Counted from the stretch's first letter, positions 8,494 through 16,927 are shown. The stretch: DNA of 64,000 nucleotides from Pyramidobacter sp. YE332 (GCF_033060595.1 NZ_CP133038.1:62001-126000), one strand, 5' to 3'. Notes: generated from the sequence alone by a model not told the origin. Numbers and translations: made by a program.

Positions 8494-8624
8494 TTAGTTT
8501 TTGACAGACAGCGCGTCGCCGCGCTGCGTCTTGGCAAACAGATAGGCGTCCTCCTCAAGATAGATGGAATCGCCGACGATCTCGAAGGGAAGTCGTGATC
8601 CTTTATCTCGATGGAGGCCACCAC
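8494..8624 (-). pseudogene. Short minus-strand coding remnant with a 1-nt frame break
   Basis: Two adjoining frames both show native-like codon use. Upstream reads VVASIEIKDHDF; downstream reads PFEIVGDSIYLEEDAYLF and ends SVKN. They join if one C is added to the CCC run of the minus-strand sequence GACTTCCCTTCGAG. The joined product would be about 43 aa from a GTG with a weak ribosome site. It lies between the secreted protein and the terminator at 8404, so it would share that transcript. The family is not recognised; it may be a real small gene, a decayed tail or chance. Confidence 0.35.
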
Positions 8625-8660
8625 CGCGGCTTTTGTTCCGACCCTTCAGCCAGAGGCGCG

Positions 8661-9104
8661 CTATTCCTTGAACTCGATGGAGTTGAAGACGTTCGTGGCG
8701 AGCTCGCTCTCGTGGTCGCCGGCGACGGCGATGTAGCCGATGGCGGAGTCGTCGATGGCGAAAATCTGCGCGTACACGGGCGCGTTGTTGACCGTCGCGG
8801 TGTATTCGTAGCTTTCTCCCTCGCCGTCCATTTTGGCGAGATCGGTCGCGCCGTGAGCCTGAGCGAACTGCCCGGCAGCCGTCTTGACCGTCAGCTGTTC
8901 GGAAGCCTTGAGCGCCGACACGGTGAACGCCAGCGTGTTGTCGGGAGCCTTGAGCACGCCGGTGACGGAATTGTCGTCCTGCTGGACCATCTCGAACGTC
9001 CAGCCCTCGGGCACGTCGGCCGTAAAGTAGCCGCAATCCAGCGGAGCGGCCCAGGCCATGGCGGCCATTGCCAGCACAAACACGAGCGCAAGAAGCTTTT
9101 TCAT
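8661..9104 (-). CDS. Small secreted protein, possibly PsbP/DcrB-like fold
   Basis: 147 aa with a clear signal peptide (KKLLALVFVLAMAAMAWA, cleavage after AWA). The mature part, rich in Asp, Glu, Ala and aromatic residues, alternates short strands: YFTADVPEGWTFEMV..., then SVTGVLKAPDNTLAFTVSA and a final ELATNVFNSIEF. Such proteins are often PsbP/DcrB-like (DUF1795) lipoproteins or periplasmic proteins, but there is no lipobox Cys here. AAGGAGGAAAAACG precedes the ATG, so the longer open frame is not used. The function is unknown. Confidence 0.75.
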   Translation of the reverse strand: MKKLLALVFVLAMAAMAWAAPLDCGYFTADVPEGWTFEMVQQDDNSVTGVLKAPDNTLAFTVSALKASEQLTVKTAAGQFAQAHGATDLAKMDGEGESYEYTATVNNAPVYAQIFAIDDSAIGYIAVAGDHESELATNVFNSIEFKE

Positions 9105-9207
9105 CGTTTTTCCTCCTTGAAAAATGGCGGTCCGTGCCGCCAATCGCCGGGGCATGTCCCCGCGTTTCTATTTATTTTATTTCACAGCCGCCGCGCGCCG
9201 CAAGGCC

Positions 9208-9245
9208 CTTTCGGCTAAAATTGCGCCAAGAAAATTAGCCGAAAG
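9208..9245. promoter_or_regulatory. 11-bp perfect inverted repeat beside a promoter (operator candidate)
   Basis: CTTTCGGCTAA (9208-9218) and TTAGCCGAAAG (9235-9245) are exact reverse complements 16 bp apart, ending 3 bp before a TTGACA -35 box. They would place two protomers of a regulator at the promoter of the LuxR-type gene. Confidence 0.45.
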
Positions 9246-9248
9246 TCC

Positions 9249-9278
9249 TTGACATGAGGCCCGATAAAACGTTAGCAT
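9249..9278 (+). promoter_or_regulatory. Promoter of the LuxR-type regulator
   Basis: A perfect TTGACA (9249-9254) is followed after 18 bp by TAGCAT (9273-9278), 47 bp upstream of the start codon. Confidence 0.5.
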
Positions 9279-9324
9279 CTTGAAAAACCTTCAATTACCC
9301 GCAGAAAGGTCAAAAAAAGAACAG

Positions 9325-9945
9325 ATGGTTCATATCGTCGTTATCAGCCGCCATAACTTGATCCGTCGCCTGCTCTCGGACTGCCTTGCCGCGCAAAAAG
9401 ATTTCGCGGTCGCCGCTGAGCCGGAGCGCACGGAAGACGCGCCCGGCGTCTGCGAAAAACTGCGCCCCGACCTGCTTCTGTTCGACCTCGCCCTCGACAA
9501 CGTGCGGGGCGCGCTCAGCAGTTCCGCCGCGATAAAAAAGAGCTCGCCCTCCGCCAAGATCATGTTCCTCACGGGGCTGTCCGACTCGTCGCTGATCGCC
9601 GACGCGCGCGAGCGGGGCGTCGATTCGTTCCTCTTCTACTACAACTGCATGCAGGAGGGGCTGGTCACCTGCGCCCGCGGCACGACGGGCGGCTACCAGA
9701 TCTATCCCAACGAAGAGATGCTCCGTCAGATCGACCCGTTCGCCGGCGTCTTTACGCGCCGCGAGATCAAACTGCTCTGCATGCTCTGCGAATCCAAAAG
9801 CCGCGAAGAGATCGGCGCCGCGCTCGCTCTCTCCCCCAGCTCGATCAAAGGCTGCGTGTCGTCGATCCTGAACAAGACCGGTTACGGCAGCATCTCGCAG
9901 CTCCTTTCCCACATGCTCTCCCGCGGCTGCCTCGCGCCGCGGTGA
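9325..9945 (+). CDS. Response-regulator-like transcription factor, LuxR/NarL type
   Basis: 206 aa from ATG 9325. The N-terminal 120 residues look like a receiver domain: VHIVVISRHNLIRRLLSDCL, then PDLLLFDLALDN with the phospho-acceptor Asp, and IMFLTGLSDSS. The C-terminal part has FTRREIKLLCMLCESKSREEIGAALALSPSSIKGCVSSILNK, a LuxR helix-turn-helix. No histidine kinase is adjacent, so it is an orphan. The ribosome site (AAAGG, 14 bp away) is weak; an upstream TTG has none. Confidence 0.8.
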   Translation: MVHIVVISRHNLIRRLLSDCLAAQKDFAVAAEPERTEDAPGVCEKLRPDLLLFDLALDNVRGALSSSAAIKKSSPSAKIMFLTGLSDSSLIADARERGVDSFLFYYNCMQEGLVTCARGTTGGYQIYPNEEMLRQIDPFAGVFTRREIKLLCMLCESKSREEIGAALALSPSSIKGCVSSILNKTGYGSISQLLSHMLSRGCLAPR

Positions 9946-10158
9946 GCGCAGGGAGTTTTCGCATACAACGCCGTCGAGGGCAGAAGCAGCGACGGGCCGC
10001 CGTTTTGTCCAGATCCCGAGGGAGCGCTCGGCCATACGGCGACGAACCTCGCCGGCCCGCCGCCGCGCCCTTTCGCTGCACGGACGGCGCCGTTTTTGAC
10101 AGCGGAACGGCCGGCGCGGCAAGATCAAAACATCTTGAGACAAAGGAGCTGAACAGCA

Positions 10159-10641
10159 GTGAACAAGCGAGAAGTGATCGCGATGTTGGACGCCGAAGGG
10201 ATCGCCTACGAAAAGGTGGAACACGATCCCGTCTATACCATCGACGAAATGCTGGCGCTTGGCCTGCCTCACGTCGAGGCGATCGCCAAGAATCTTTTCG
10301 TCCATGACGACAAGAAGCAGCGCTATTATCTGATCACCGTCAAGGAAGAAAAGCGCGTCGACCTGAAAGACTTCAAGGCGCGCTTCGGCACGCGCCGCCT
10401 CAGTTTCGCCTCGGAAGAAGAGCTGAACCGGATCCTCGGCCTCGCCAGGGGCTCGGTCACGCCCTTCGGCGTCCTCAACGACGAAGGGCGCCAGGTGACG
10501 GTTTATTTCGACGACGATTTCCGCGGCAGAAAGATGGGCATCCACCCCAACGAAAACACCGCCACCGTCTACGTGAAGACCGAAGACGTGGCGCGCCTGA
10601 TCACGGCGCACGGCAACGAACTGAACTTCGCCCGCTTCTGA
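10159..10641 (+). CDS. YbaK/ProX-type aminoacyl-tRNA deacylase
   Basis: 160 aa, starting at GTG after AAAGGAG. The single-domain fold of the prolyl-tRNA synthetase editing domain is suggested by EKVEHDPVYTIDEM, then AIAKNLFVHDDKKQRYYLITV and GSVTPFGVLND; the last is the conserved GxxxPxG loop. Relatives (YbaK, PrdX, ProXp-ala) hydrolyse mischarged Ala- or Cys-tRNAPro. PrdX members occur beside proline/glycine reductase genes in clostridia, and the Grd genes begin 1.5 kb downstream, but this gene ends in its own terminator. Confidence 0.85.
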   Translation: MNKREVIAMLDAEGIAYEKVEHDPVYTIDEMLALGLPHVEAIAKNLFVHDDKKQRYYLITVKEEKRVDLKDFKARFGTRRLSFASEEELNRILGLARGSVTPFGVLNDEGRQVTVYFDDDFRGRKMGIHPNENTATVYVKTEDVARLITAHGNELNFARF

Positions 10642-10659
10642 TACCGATTTTCAATGTCG

Positions 10660-10712
10660 AAAGCGGCCGGAGACTGATGACATTCGACTCATCAGCCTCC
10701 GGCCGCTTTTTT
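10660..10712. terminator. Bidirectional terminator
   Basis: AAGCGGCCGGAG and CTGATGA arms pair with TCATCAG and CTCCGGCCGCTT, followed by TTTTTT. It serves the deacylase gene on the plus strand and the convergent cdaR-like gene. Confidence 0.85.
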
Positions 10713-10734
10713 CGGTTCGGCGGGCGTTTCGCTT

Positions 10735-12024
10735 TCATCCTTCGGCGGGAGGAACGGCGCTCTCTTTGGCCGCGGGGCCGGAATACTGGCCGAGCAGCAG
10801 GGCGAAATAGAAGTTGAAACAGGCATGGAAGCTGTGGATATCCTCGCCGGTGAGGCGCTTGATCTTCTCGAGACGGTAGATCAGCGTGTTGCGGTGGATG
10901 TGGAGCCGCCGCGCCGTCTCCACCAGCGAGAAGCCGCTTTCGCACCAGGCTCGGATCGTCTTTTCCAGCTCCGGCCAGTCGGATTTGCCGCGCAGATTGC
11001 CCGTCAAGGCCTTGATGAAACGGATGCGCACGGGCGCGTCGATGGTGGAGATCACGTCTTCCATGCGGAAATCGGCGATGCAGTACACGCCGGGACGCTG
11101 TTTGAACTTTTTGCCCAGCATCAGCGCCTTGCGGGCCTCCTGACAGCTGAACGACAGCGCCGCAACGCTGTGCGCCGGCGAGCCGATGCCGATGGCGGCT
11201 TTCAGCCCGTAGTCCTCGAGCCGGTCCAACAGACTCTGCGAGAGTCCGACGACTTGGGCAAGCGCCGCCTTTTCGTGCTGCGGGTCGGCGTGGTCGGCGT
11301 CCTTGACGGCATGGAGCGTGACGAAGCGGTTGTTGCCGCTGATGCTGGAGACAGTGCGAGGATGGGAGAAGATGCCGCGCATTTCCGCGAGGACGGCCTT
11401 CTTGATGTTGAGGATGCGCATCTCCACCTCCCCGTCCCGACATTCGCGCCGGACCTCCAGCGCGTAGCGGCCGAACTGATAGAGGTCGACGACGATGGGG
11501 ATGTAGAACAGGCTCGGATCGTACCCGAGCTCGATGGCCCGCGACTGAAGCATGGTCTCGTTGCCGACGCCGGGGACGAAAGTCTCCAGATCGTGGATGA
11601 GGTCCTGCAAAATGCTCTCGCGGCTGCTGGAGTAAACGTAAAGCTCGCGCTCGCGCAGCAGGATCTCGATCTGCTTTTTGACGATCAGCCCGAACGGGCG
11701 CACTTCGTCCGGCACGCCCGTCAGCGCCATGGTGCCGACGGTGCGTCCGTTCAGGTTCTGGATCGGGAACGTGACGCCGGGGAGCGTGCCCCTGAATTGG
11801 CGCGCCTGCTCCCGCGTCGTCTCGGAGGCCGTGCCGGTGCGCACCACTTCGAGCGAAGCCTCGTGCAGCTGGCCGATGCGCTCACTCTGGCTGGCGCCGA
11901 TAATCTTGCCGTCCACGTCGGTGATGATGAGGTTATGGCCGATGATCGCCGCTGTGGAAGAAGCGATCTCCTGAGCGCATTTTTGTATTAATGTCATCTC
12001 ATCTATTTTGCTATTTTTCATCAT
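10735..12024 (-). CDS. CdaR-family transcriptional regulator
   Basis: 429 aa. Residues 1-140 resemble the sugar-diacid recognition domain: IGHNLIITDVDGKIIGAS..., ARQFRGTLPGVTFPIQNLNGRTVGTMALTG. The middle is a GGDEF-like region, and the C-terminus (SGFSLVETARRLHIHRNTLIYRLEKIKRLTGED) is the PucR/CdaR helix-turn-helix. GAGGTGAA precedes the ATG at 12024. It is divergent from grdE, so it probably controls the Grd module. Family members respond to small organic acids or amino acids; the inducer here is not known. Confidence 0.88.
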   Translation of the reverse strand: MMKNSKIDEMTLIQKCAQEIASSTAAIIGHNLIITDVDGKIIGASQSERIGQLHEASLEVVRTGTASETTREQARQFRGTLPGVTFPIQNLNGRTVGTMALTGVPDEVRPFGLIVKKQIEILLRERELYVYSSSRESILQDLIHDLETFVPGVGNETMLQSRAIELGYDPSLFYIPIVVDLYQFGRYALEVRRECRDGEVEMRILNIKKAVLAEMRGIFSHPRTVSSISGNNRFVTLHAVKDADHADPQHEKAALAQVVGLSQSLLDRLEDYGLKAAIGIGSPAHSVAALSFSCQEARKALMLGKKFKQRPGVYCIADFRMEDVISTIDAPVRIRFIKALTGNLRGKSDWPELEKTIRAWCESGFSLVETARRLHIHRNTLIYRLEKIKRLTGEDIHSFHACFNFYFALLLGQYSGPAAKESAVPPAEG

Positions 12025-12043
12025 TTCACCTCACCCTGTATGA

Positions 12044-12069
12044 TTAATACGAATCTCCGGGCGTATTAA
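12044..12069. promoter_or_regulatory. Inverted repeat in the cdaR-grdE intergenic region
   Basis: TTAATACG (12044-12051) and CGTATTAA (12062-12069) are perfect complements 10 bp apart, close to the regulator start. On the minus strand TTGCAA-N17-GTTAAT may be the regulator's promoter, overlapping the repeat. This would suit autoregulation. Confidence 0.45.
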
Positions 12070-12181
12070 CTCATGAAATCTGGTAATTTGCAACGGTTTT
12101 TTTTGTGAGAGCATTCTTTATCATTTCAAATAAGGCGAAGAACCATAAATAATATTCAACAAGCTGAGGAGGAATGCTTCT

Positions 12182-13468
12182 ATGAGACTGGAACTTCGCA
12201 AAGCTCACGTGACCGGGCTTGAGTGGGGCAGTCCAACCCGCATGGAAAACGGCGTGCTCTACGTCGACAAAGCGGGCTTGATCGCGGCGCTGTCTGACGA
12301 CGACCGTATCGAAAAATGGGACGTCGATCTGGCCCGTCCCGGCGAATCGGTGCGCATCATCCCCGTCAAGGACGTGATCGAGCCGCGCGTCAAGCTCGAA
12401 GGCGGCGAAAGCTATTTCGCTTCCGTGATCGGCCCCAACGACACGGCGGGTGAAGGCGCGACGTTCGTGCTCGACGGCGCCGGCGTGGTCACCGTCGGCC
12501 CGATCATGGGATTCCAGGAAGGCTTTATCGACATGAGCGGGCCCGCCGCCAAGTTCAGCCCGTTCGCGGGGCTGTTCAACGTGGTGCTGATCGCCCAGCC
12601 CGTCAAGGACCTGGAAAAGCATCAATACGAGGAAGCGATCCGCATCGGCGGCCTGAAAGCCGCCGTCTGGCTGGCCGACTGCTGCAAGGATGCGAAGATC
12701 GACGCCACGGAAGTTTTCGAAAAAGGCACGGTGGCCGAAGAGCTGAAAAAGTATCCCGACCTGCCGCCCGTTGTCCACCTCTGCATGTGCATCACGCAGG
12801 GACTGCTGCACGACACGTACGTGTACGGCGCCGACGTCAAGACCTGCCTGCCCACGCTGCTGCACCCCAACGAAGTGCTCGACGGCGCCATGGTCTCCGG
12901 CAACTGCGTGTCCGCCTGCGACAAGACCACGACCTGGCACCACCTGCACGACCCGGTGGTTTCCGAGCTGTACGCCCAGCACGGCAAGACCGTCAACTTC
13001 TTGGGCATGATCCCCACGCAGGAGTCGGTCGTCCTCGCCGGCAAGGAGCGCGCCTCGTCCTTCAACGCCCGCCTCTGCCGCGAGCTCGGCGCCAAGGGCG
13101 TGATCATCACCGAAGAGGGCTACGGCAATCCCGACAGCGACCTCTGCCTGAACGTCAACAAGTGCGAAGCGCTGGGCATGAGCACCGTGGTCATCGCCGA
13201 CGAAGCCTCCGGCACCGACGGCGCCTCGCAGGGGCTGGCCGACGCCACACCGCAGATGACGGCCTTCGTCTCCTGCGGCAACGTCAACGAGATGCTCGAA
13301 GTGCCGGCCATGAAGAAAGTGATCGGCTTCATCGAGTCCATCGCCCACGTTTCCGGCGGCGCGGCCGAGAGCCTTCGTCCCGACGGTTCCATGTACGTCG
13401 AACTGCAGTCGATCATCGGCTCGACCTGCGAGACCGGCTTCAACAAGTCCGGCTCGCTCTGGGTGTAA
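12182..13468 (+). CDS. grdE: Glycine/sarcosine/betaine reductase component B, alpha/beta proprotein (GrdE type)
   Basis: 428 aa. GrdE is made as a proprotein and split into two chains at an Asn-Cys bond, the Cys becoming the pyruvoyl group that binds the amine substrate as a Schiff base. The site is seen as SGNCVSACDK with Asn241-Cys242, the same position as in known GrdE. Flanking conserved segments include GPNDTAGEGATF, IGFIESIAHVSGG and a C-terminal STCETGFNKSGSLWV. GAGGAGG precedes the ATG. GrdB follows after 14 bp. GrdA, GrdC and GrdD are not in the window, so reduction must rely on genes elsewhere. Confidence 0.93.
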   Translation: MRLELRKAHVTGLEWGSPTRMENGVLYVDKAGLIAALSDDDRIEKWDVDLARPGESVRIIPVKDVIEPRVKLEGGESYFASVIGPNDTAGEGATFVLDGAGVVTVGPIMGFQEGFIDMSGPAAKFSPFAGLFNVVLIAQPVKDLEKHQYEEAIRIGGLKAAVWLADCCKDAKIDATEVFEKGTVAEELKKYPDLPPVVHLCMCITQGLLHDTYVYGADVKTCLPTLLHPNEVLDGAMVSGNCVSACDKTTTWHHLHDPVVSELYAQHGKTVNFLGMIPTQESVVLAGKERASSFNARLCRELGAKGVIITEEGYGNPDSDLCLNVNKCEALGMSTVVIADEASGTDGASQGLADATPQMTAFVSCGNVNEMLEVPAMKKVIGFIESIAHVSGGAAESLRPDGSMYVELQSIIGSTCETGFNKSGSLWV

Positions 13469-13482
13469 GGAGGGGATCGGTC

Positions 13483-14796
13483 ATGACGTTCCGCATCGTT
13501 CATTACATCAACCAGTTCTACGCCGGCATCGGCGGAGAAGAAATGGCCCACGTGCCGCCCGAAAAACGCGACGGCAAGGTCGGCCCCGGCGCCGCCCTTC
13601 AGGCAGAGCTGGGCAAAGAAGCCGAGATCGTCGGCACGGTGATCTGCGGCGACAACTACTTCAACGAACACAACGAAGAAGCCAAAAAGATTCTGCTCGA
13701 GATGATCGGCAGCTACAAGCCCGATCTGCTGATCGCCGGCCCGGCGTTCTTCGCCGGACGCTACGGCATGGCCTGCGGCGACATCTGCGCCGCCGTGCAG
13801 GACACGCTGGGCATTCCCGTCGTCACCGGCATGTATCCCGAGAATCCCGGCGCCGAGTCCTTCGCCAAGAAAGTCTTCATCGTCAAGACCGCCAACAGCG
13901 CCCGCGGCATCAAGGACGCGGCCAAATCCATGAGCTCGCTGGCGCTCAAGCTGCTCAAGAAGGAAACTCTCGGCCCCGCCGCCGACGAGAACTACATCAG
14001 CCGCGGCTTCCGACGCGTCTTCTTCCACGAGAAGAACGGCGCTCAGCGCGGCCTTGAGATGCTGCTCAAGAAGATGGCCGGCGAGCCGTTCCAGACCGAG
14101 TACGAGATGCCGACCTTCAAAAAGATCGAGCCCTGCGCTCCGGTCAAGGATCTCAAGCACGCCACCATCGCCCTGATCACCTCCGGCGGTATCGTTCCCA
14201 AGGGCAATCCCGACAAGATCCGCGTCTCTTCCGCGGAGTCTTACGGCCGCTACGACATCACCGGCCTCAACGACCTCACCCCCGAGAACTACGAGTCCAT
14301 CCACGGCGGCTACGACACGCAGTGGGCCAACGCCAACCCCGATGTGGTGCTGCCGCTCGACGAGATGCGCGAGCTGGAGAAAGAGGGCAAGATCGGCAAG
14401 ATCTACAAGTACGTGTACTGCACCACCGGCACCGGCACGGCCGTGGCCTGGGCCGAGAAGTTCGGCCAGGAGATCGGCCCGGAGCTGAAAGCCGCGGGCG
14501 TCGACGCCGCCATTCTCACCTCCACCTGAGGCTCCTGCACTCGATGCGGTGCATCGATGTCGCGTGAAATCGAGAAGGCCGCCGGCATCCCCGTCGTGCA
14601 GATCGCCACGATCGTGCCGATCATGATGACCGTCGGCTCCAACCGGATCGTCCCCGGCGTCGCCATCCCCCACCCCGTGGGCAAGCCCGAGCTGGGCGAC
14701 GCGGAAGACAAAAAAGCCCGCCGCAAGCTGCTCGAAAAGGCGCTCGAGGCGATGGTCACGCCGATCGACACGCAGACGATCTTCAAGGCGTTCTAG
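13483..14796 (+). CDS. grdB: Glycine reductase-type component B gamma subunit, selenoprotein (GrdB type)
   Basis: 437 residues if the in-frame TGA at 14527-14529 is read as selenocysteine (residue 349). The sequence across it is TST-Sec-GSCTRCGASMSREI, the UxxCxxC redox motif of GrdB/GrdF/GrdH, and the frame then runs to TAG at 14794 with native codon use and the family tail GSNRIVPGVAIPHPVG. The subunit releases the amine and forms a selenoether with GrdA. The start ATG follows GGAGGGGATCGGTC. A gene finder that stops at TGA would wrongly split it at 14529. Whether the substrate is glycine, sarcosine or betaine is undecided. Confidence 0.95.
14527..14560 (+). promoter_or_regulatory. Bacterial SECIS element
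   Basis: Right after the Sec TGA, TCGATGC (14541-14547) pairs perfectly with GCATCGA (14551-14557) around a GGT loop. The loop begins 18 nt after the TGA, inside the range known for bSECIS, and has the expected loop G. Confidence 0.75.
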
Positions 14797-14834
14797 GAGA
14801 AAGCATTTTCTCTGGCGATCCCGTACAAAACAAC

Positions 14835-14872
14835 AGGCCGGCGGAACCTCGTCGGGTTCTGCCGGCCTTTTT
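14835..14872 (+). terminator. Rho-independent terminator after grdB
   Basis: AGGCCGGCGGAACC (14835-14848) pairs with GGTTCTGCCGGCCT (14855-14868, one G-T mismatch), followed by a T-run. Confidence 0.85.
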
Positions 14873-14991
14873 GTCGCGCCGCAATAATGAATTTTTTCAC
14901 GAACTGCGCTTCTTTGGATCATTCGTTGGAGGTTTGCTAAAGCTGTTTATGCCTTGATATGCAGCGACAATTTTTCGGAGGTCAGCGACTC

Positions 14992-15348
14992 ATGATCATC
15001 ACAAACAATCCCGACGTGCAGTCGGCACAGCTGGGCGAAACGCTTTTGGTGAGGGGGACGCCGCTGGATGTTCTGCAGGCCGTTTCCGATTACATGGAGA
15101 AAGGCTGGCATCTCGTCACGCATCCGCTGTCGGCGAACAACCGTCTCAACAAAAGCCCCTATCGCTCCGTCGTCCTGTCTGAAAAAAACTCATGGGAGGG
15201 CAGCGAACGGGACATACTCGACCGGGCGATCAGCCATTTGTCGCTGCAGGGATTTGACGATCCCGGGGACGCCGACGCCGATTACCGCTGGATCGACCTT
15301 GAACATCTGAAGACGGCTCTTTTCGAAGCGGCGAAGTTCCACCTGTGA
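14992..15348 (+). CDS. grdX: GrdX-like protein
   Basis: 118 aa. MIITNNPDV at the start, LVRGTPLDVLQAVSDYMEKG and the motif THPLSANNRLNKSPYRSVVLS match GrdX, a small soluble protein of unknown biochemical role encoded beside glycine-reductase genes in clostridia and Synergistetes. CGGAGGT 9 bp before the ATG decides this start over an upstream ATG at 14959. It is separated from grdB by a terminator and probably has its own promoter. Confidence 0.85.
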   Translation: MIITNNPDVQSAQLGETLLVRGTPLDVLQAVSDYMEKGWHLVTHPLSANNRLNKSPYRSVVLSEKNSWEGSERDILDRAISHLSLQGFDDPGDADADYRWIDLEHLKTALFEAAKFHL

Positions 15349-15433
15349 TCGAGCCTCCGCCGTGGGCGGGGAGCGAAACGGCCGGCCGTGAAACGCGGCC
15401 ATGGATTATCGAAAGAGAAAGGAATGGATCATT

Positions 15434-16819
15434 ATGGAAGAACAGAAACGAGACGGTTTTGGCAGTCGCATCGGCTTTATTCTCTCGGCCGCCGGATTCT
15501 CCATCGGCCTTGGCAACGTCTGGCGTTTTCCCTATTTGACCAGCAAGTTCGGCGGCGGCGCTTTCGTGCTGGCTTACGTGCTGATCTGCGTTTTCATCGG
15601 GCTGCCCCTGTTCCTGGGCGAGCTGAGCATCGGCCGCCGCATGAAGGCGACGCCCATCGTCGGTTTTGTCCGCGAGAAGAAGATCGGCTGGTCGCTGATC
15701 GGCTGGATCGGCGCCATTGCCTGCATCGTGCTGATGGCTTACTACACGGTTATCATCGGCTGGATGGTCCGCTACGCCGTCAAAGCCCTGAGCGGAGTTT
15801 TCGCCGGTTCAACCTTTGAGCAGACCAAAGTGATGTTCAACGATTTCATGAAAAACCCCTTCGAGCTGATCGCCTACACCGTCGTCGTCTTCGCCGCGCT
15901 CGGCATGGCGATCTCGCGCGGCGTCAAGGAAGGCGTCGAAAAGCTCTGCAAGTGGCTGCTGCCCATCCTCGGCGTCATGATCGTGACGCTGGCCGTCCGT
16001 TCGCTGACGCTGAGCCCCGTCGAGGGCGTCGGCAAGACCGCCATGGACGGCCTGAGATGGTATCTCAGCCCCGATTTCAGCCAGCTGGGCAATCCCGAAG
16101 TGTGGCTGTATGCCCTCGGGCAGAGCTTCTTCTCCATCGGCGTCGGCATCGCCACCGCCGTCGTGTACGGTTCCTACCGCAGCGACACCGACAACATGCC
16201 CAAGGACGCCGCCATGGTCGTGACCATGGATACCTCTTTCGCGCTGATCGCCGGCGTGGTCATCTTCCCGGCGCTGCTCGTCTACGGCGCCGATCCCAAC
16301 TCCAGCGGCGTCGGCCTGGTCATGGAAGTCATGCCCGTCGTCTTCGGCAAGATGCCCATGGGGTCGTTCTGGGCTTCGCTGTTCTTCATCCTCGTCGCCG
16401 TCGCCGGCTACACCTCCGGCCTTGGATACCTCGAAGCTCCCGTGGCCTGCTTCGCCGATTTCTTCAAGGTGAAGCGCAGCAAGATGACCTGGATCGTCGT
16501 CTTCATCATGTTCGTGCTCAGCCTGCCCTGCGCCTATTCACTGAGCGAAGGGCACGGCTGGATGTCCACGTACCGGGTCCTCGGCAAGAGCATCTTCGAC
16601 TTCGCCGATTACCTGTCGGGCAACGTGATGATGCCCGTCGACGCGCTGCTCGTTTCGCTCTACGTCTCCTTCGTGCTGAAGTTCAAGGGCTACATGGAAG
16701 AAGCGAACAAGGGCCTGAGCGAAAGCCACACCTGGAGAGTCAAGGACTGGTGGATGCCCTGGGTCACTTACGGCCTGCCCGTCGTCCTGATCGTGATCAT
16801 GTACCGCAACGTGTTCTAG
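15434..16819 (+). CDS. Sodium:neurotransmitter symporter (NSS/SNF family)
   Basis: 461 aa with about 11-12 membrane helices. The first helix, SRIGFILSAAGFSIGLGNVWRFPYL, is the NSS signature holding the sodium- and substrate-binding unwound region, followed by GGGAFVLAYVL. Bacterial members import amino acids (tryptophan, tyrosine, leucine, glycine or alanine) with sodium. Lying directly downstream of grdE-grdB-grdX, it may supply glycine or a methylated relative; this is inference from position. The ATG at 15434 has AAAGGA upstream. Confidence 0.9.
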   Translation: MEEQKRDGFGSRIGFILSAAGFSIGLGNVWRFPYLTSKFGGGAFVLAYVLICVFIGLPLFLGELSIGRRMKATPIVGFVREKKIGWSLIGWIGAIACIVLMAYYTVIIGWMVRYAVKALSGVFAGSTFEQTKVMFNDFMKNPFELIAYTVVVFAALGMAISRGVKEGVEKLCKWLLPILGVMIVTLAVRSLTLSPVEGVGKTAMDGLRWYLSPDFSQLGNPEVWLYALGQSFFSIGVGIATAVVYGSYRSDTDNMPKDAAMVVTMDTSFALIAGVVIFPALLVYGADPNSSGVGLVMEVMPVVFGKMPMGSFWASLFFILVAVAGYTSGLGYLEAPVACFADFFKVKRSKMTWIVVFIMFVLSLPCAYSLSEGHGWMSTYRVLGKSIFDFADYLSGNVMMPVDALLVSLYVSFVLKFKGYMEEANKGLSESHTWRVKDWWMPWVTYGLPVVLIVIMYRNVF

Positions 16820-16863
16820 AAACAAAAAACGGCGGCGCGCACGCGCGTTTCCATGCCTTCGTT

Positions 16864-16905
16864 TCCGCCGCGCGGATCTTTCGCGACCCGCGCGGCGGAT
16901 TATTT
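16864..16905 (+). terminator. Terminator after the NSS symporter
   Basis: TCCGCCGCGCGG (16864-16875) pairs with CCGCGCGGCGGA (16888-16899), followed by TTATTTT. Confidence 0.75.
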
Positions 16906-16927
16906 TACGCCGCAGACGTGCTACAAT
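16900..16927 (+). promoter_or_regulatory. Promoter of the OpgB-like gene
   Basis: TACAAT (16922-16927) with a TTATTT -35 (16900-16905) and a 16-bp spacer. The -35 overlaps the T-tract of the preceding terminator. Confidence 0.4.

Noticed and set aside
14557-14796. Separate small gene after the grdB TGA
   Set aside because: It has no ribosome site, continues the grdB frame and carries the conserved GrdB C-terminus, so it is the part after selenocysteine.
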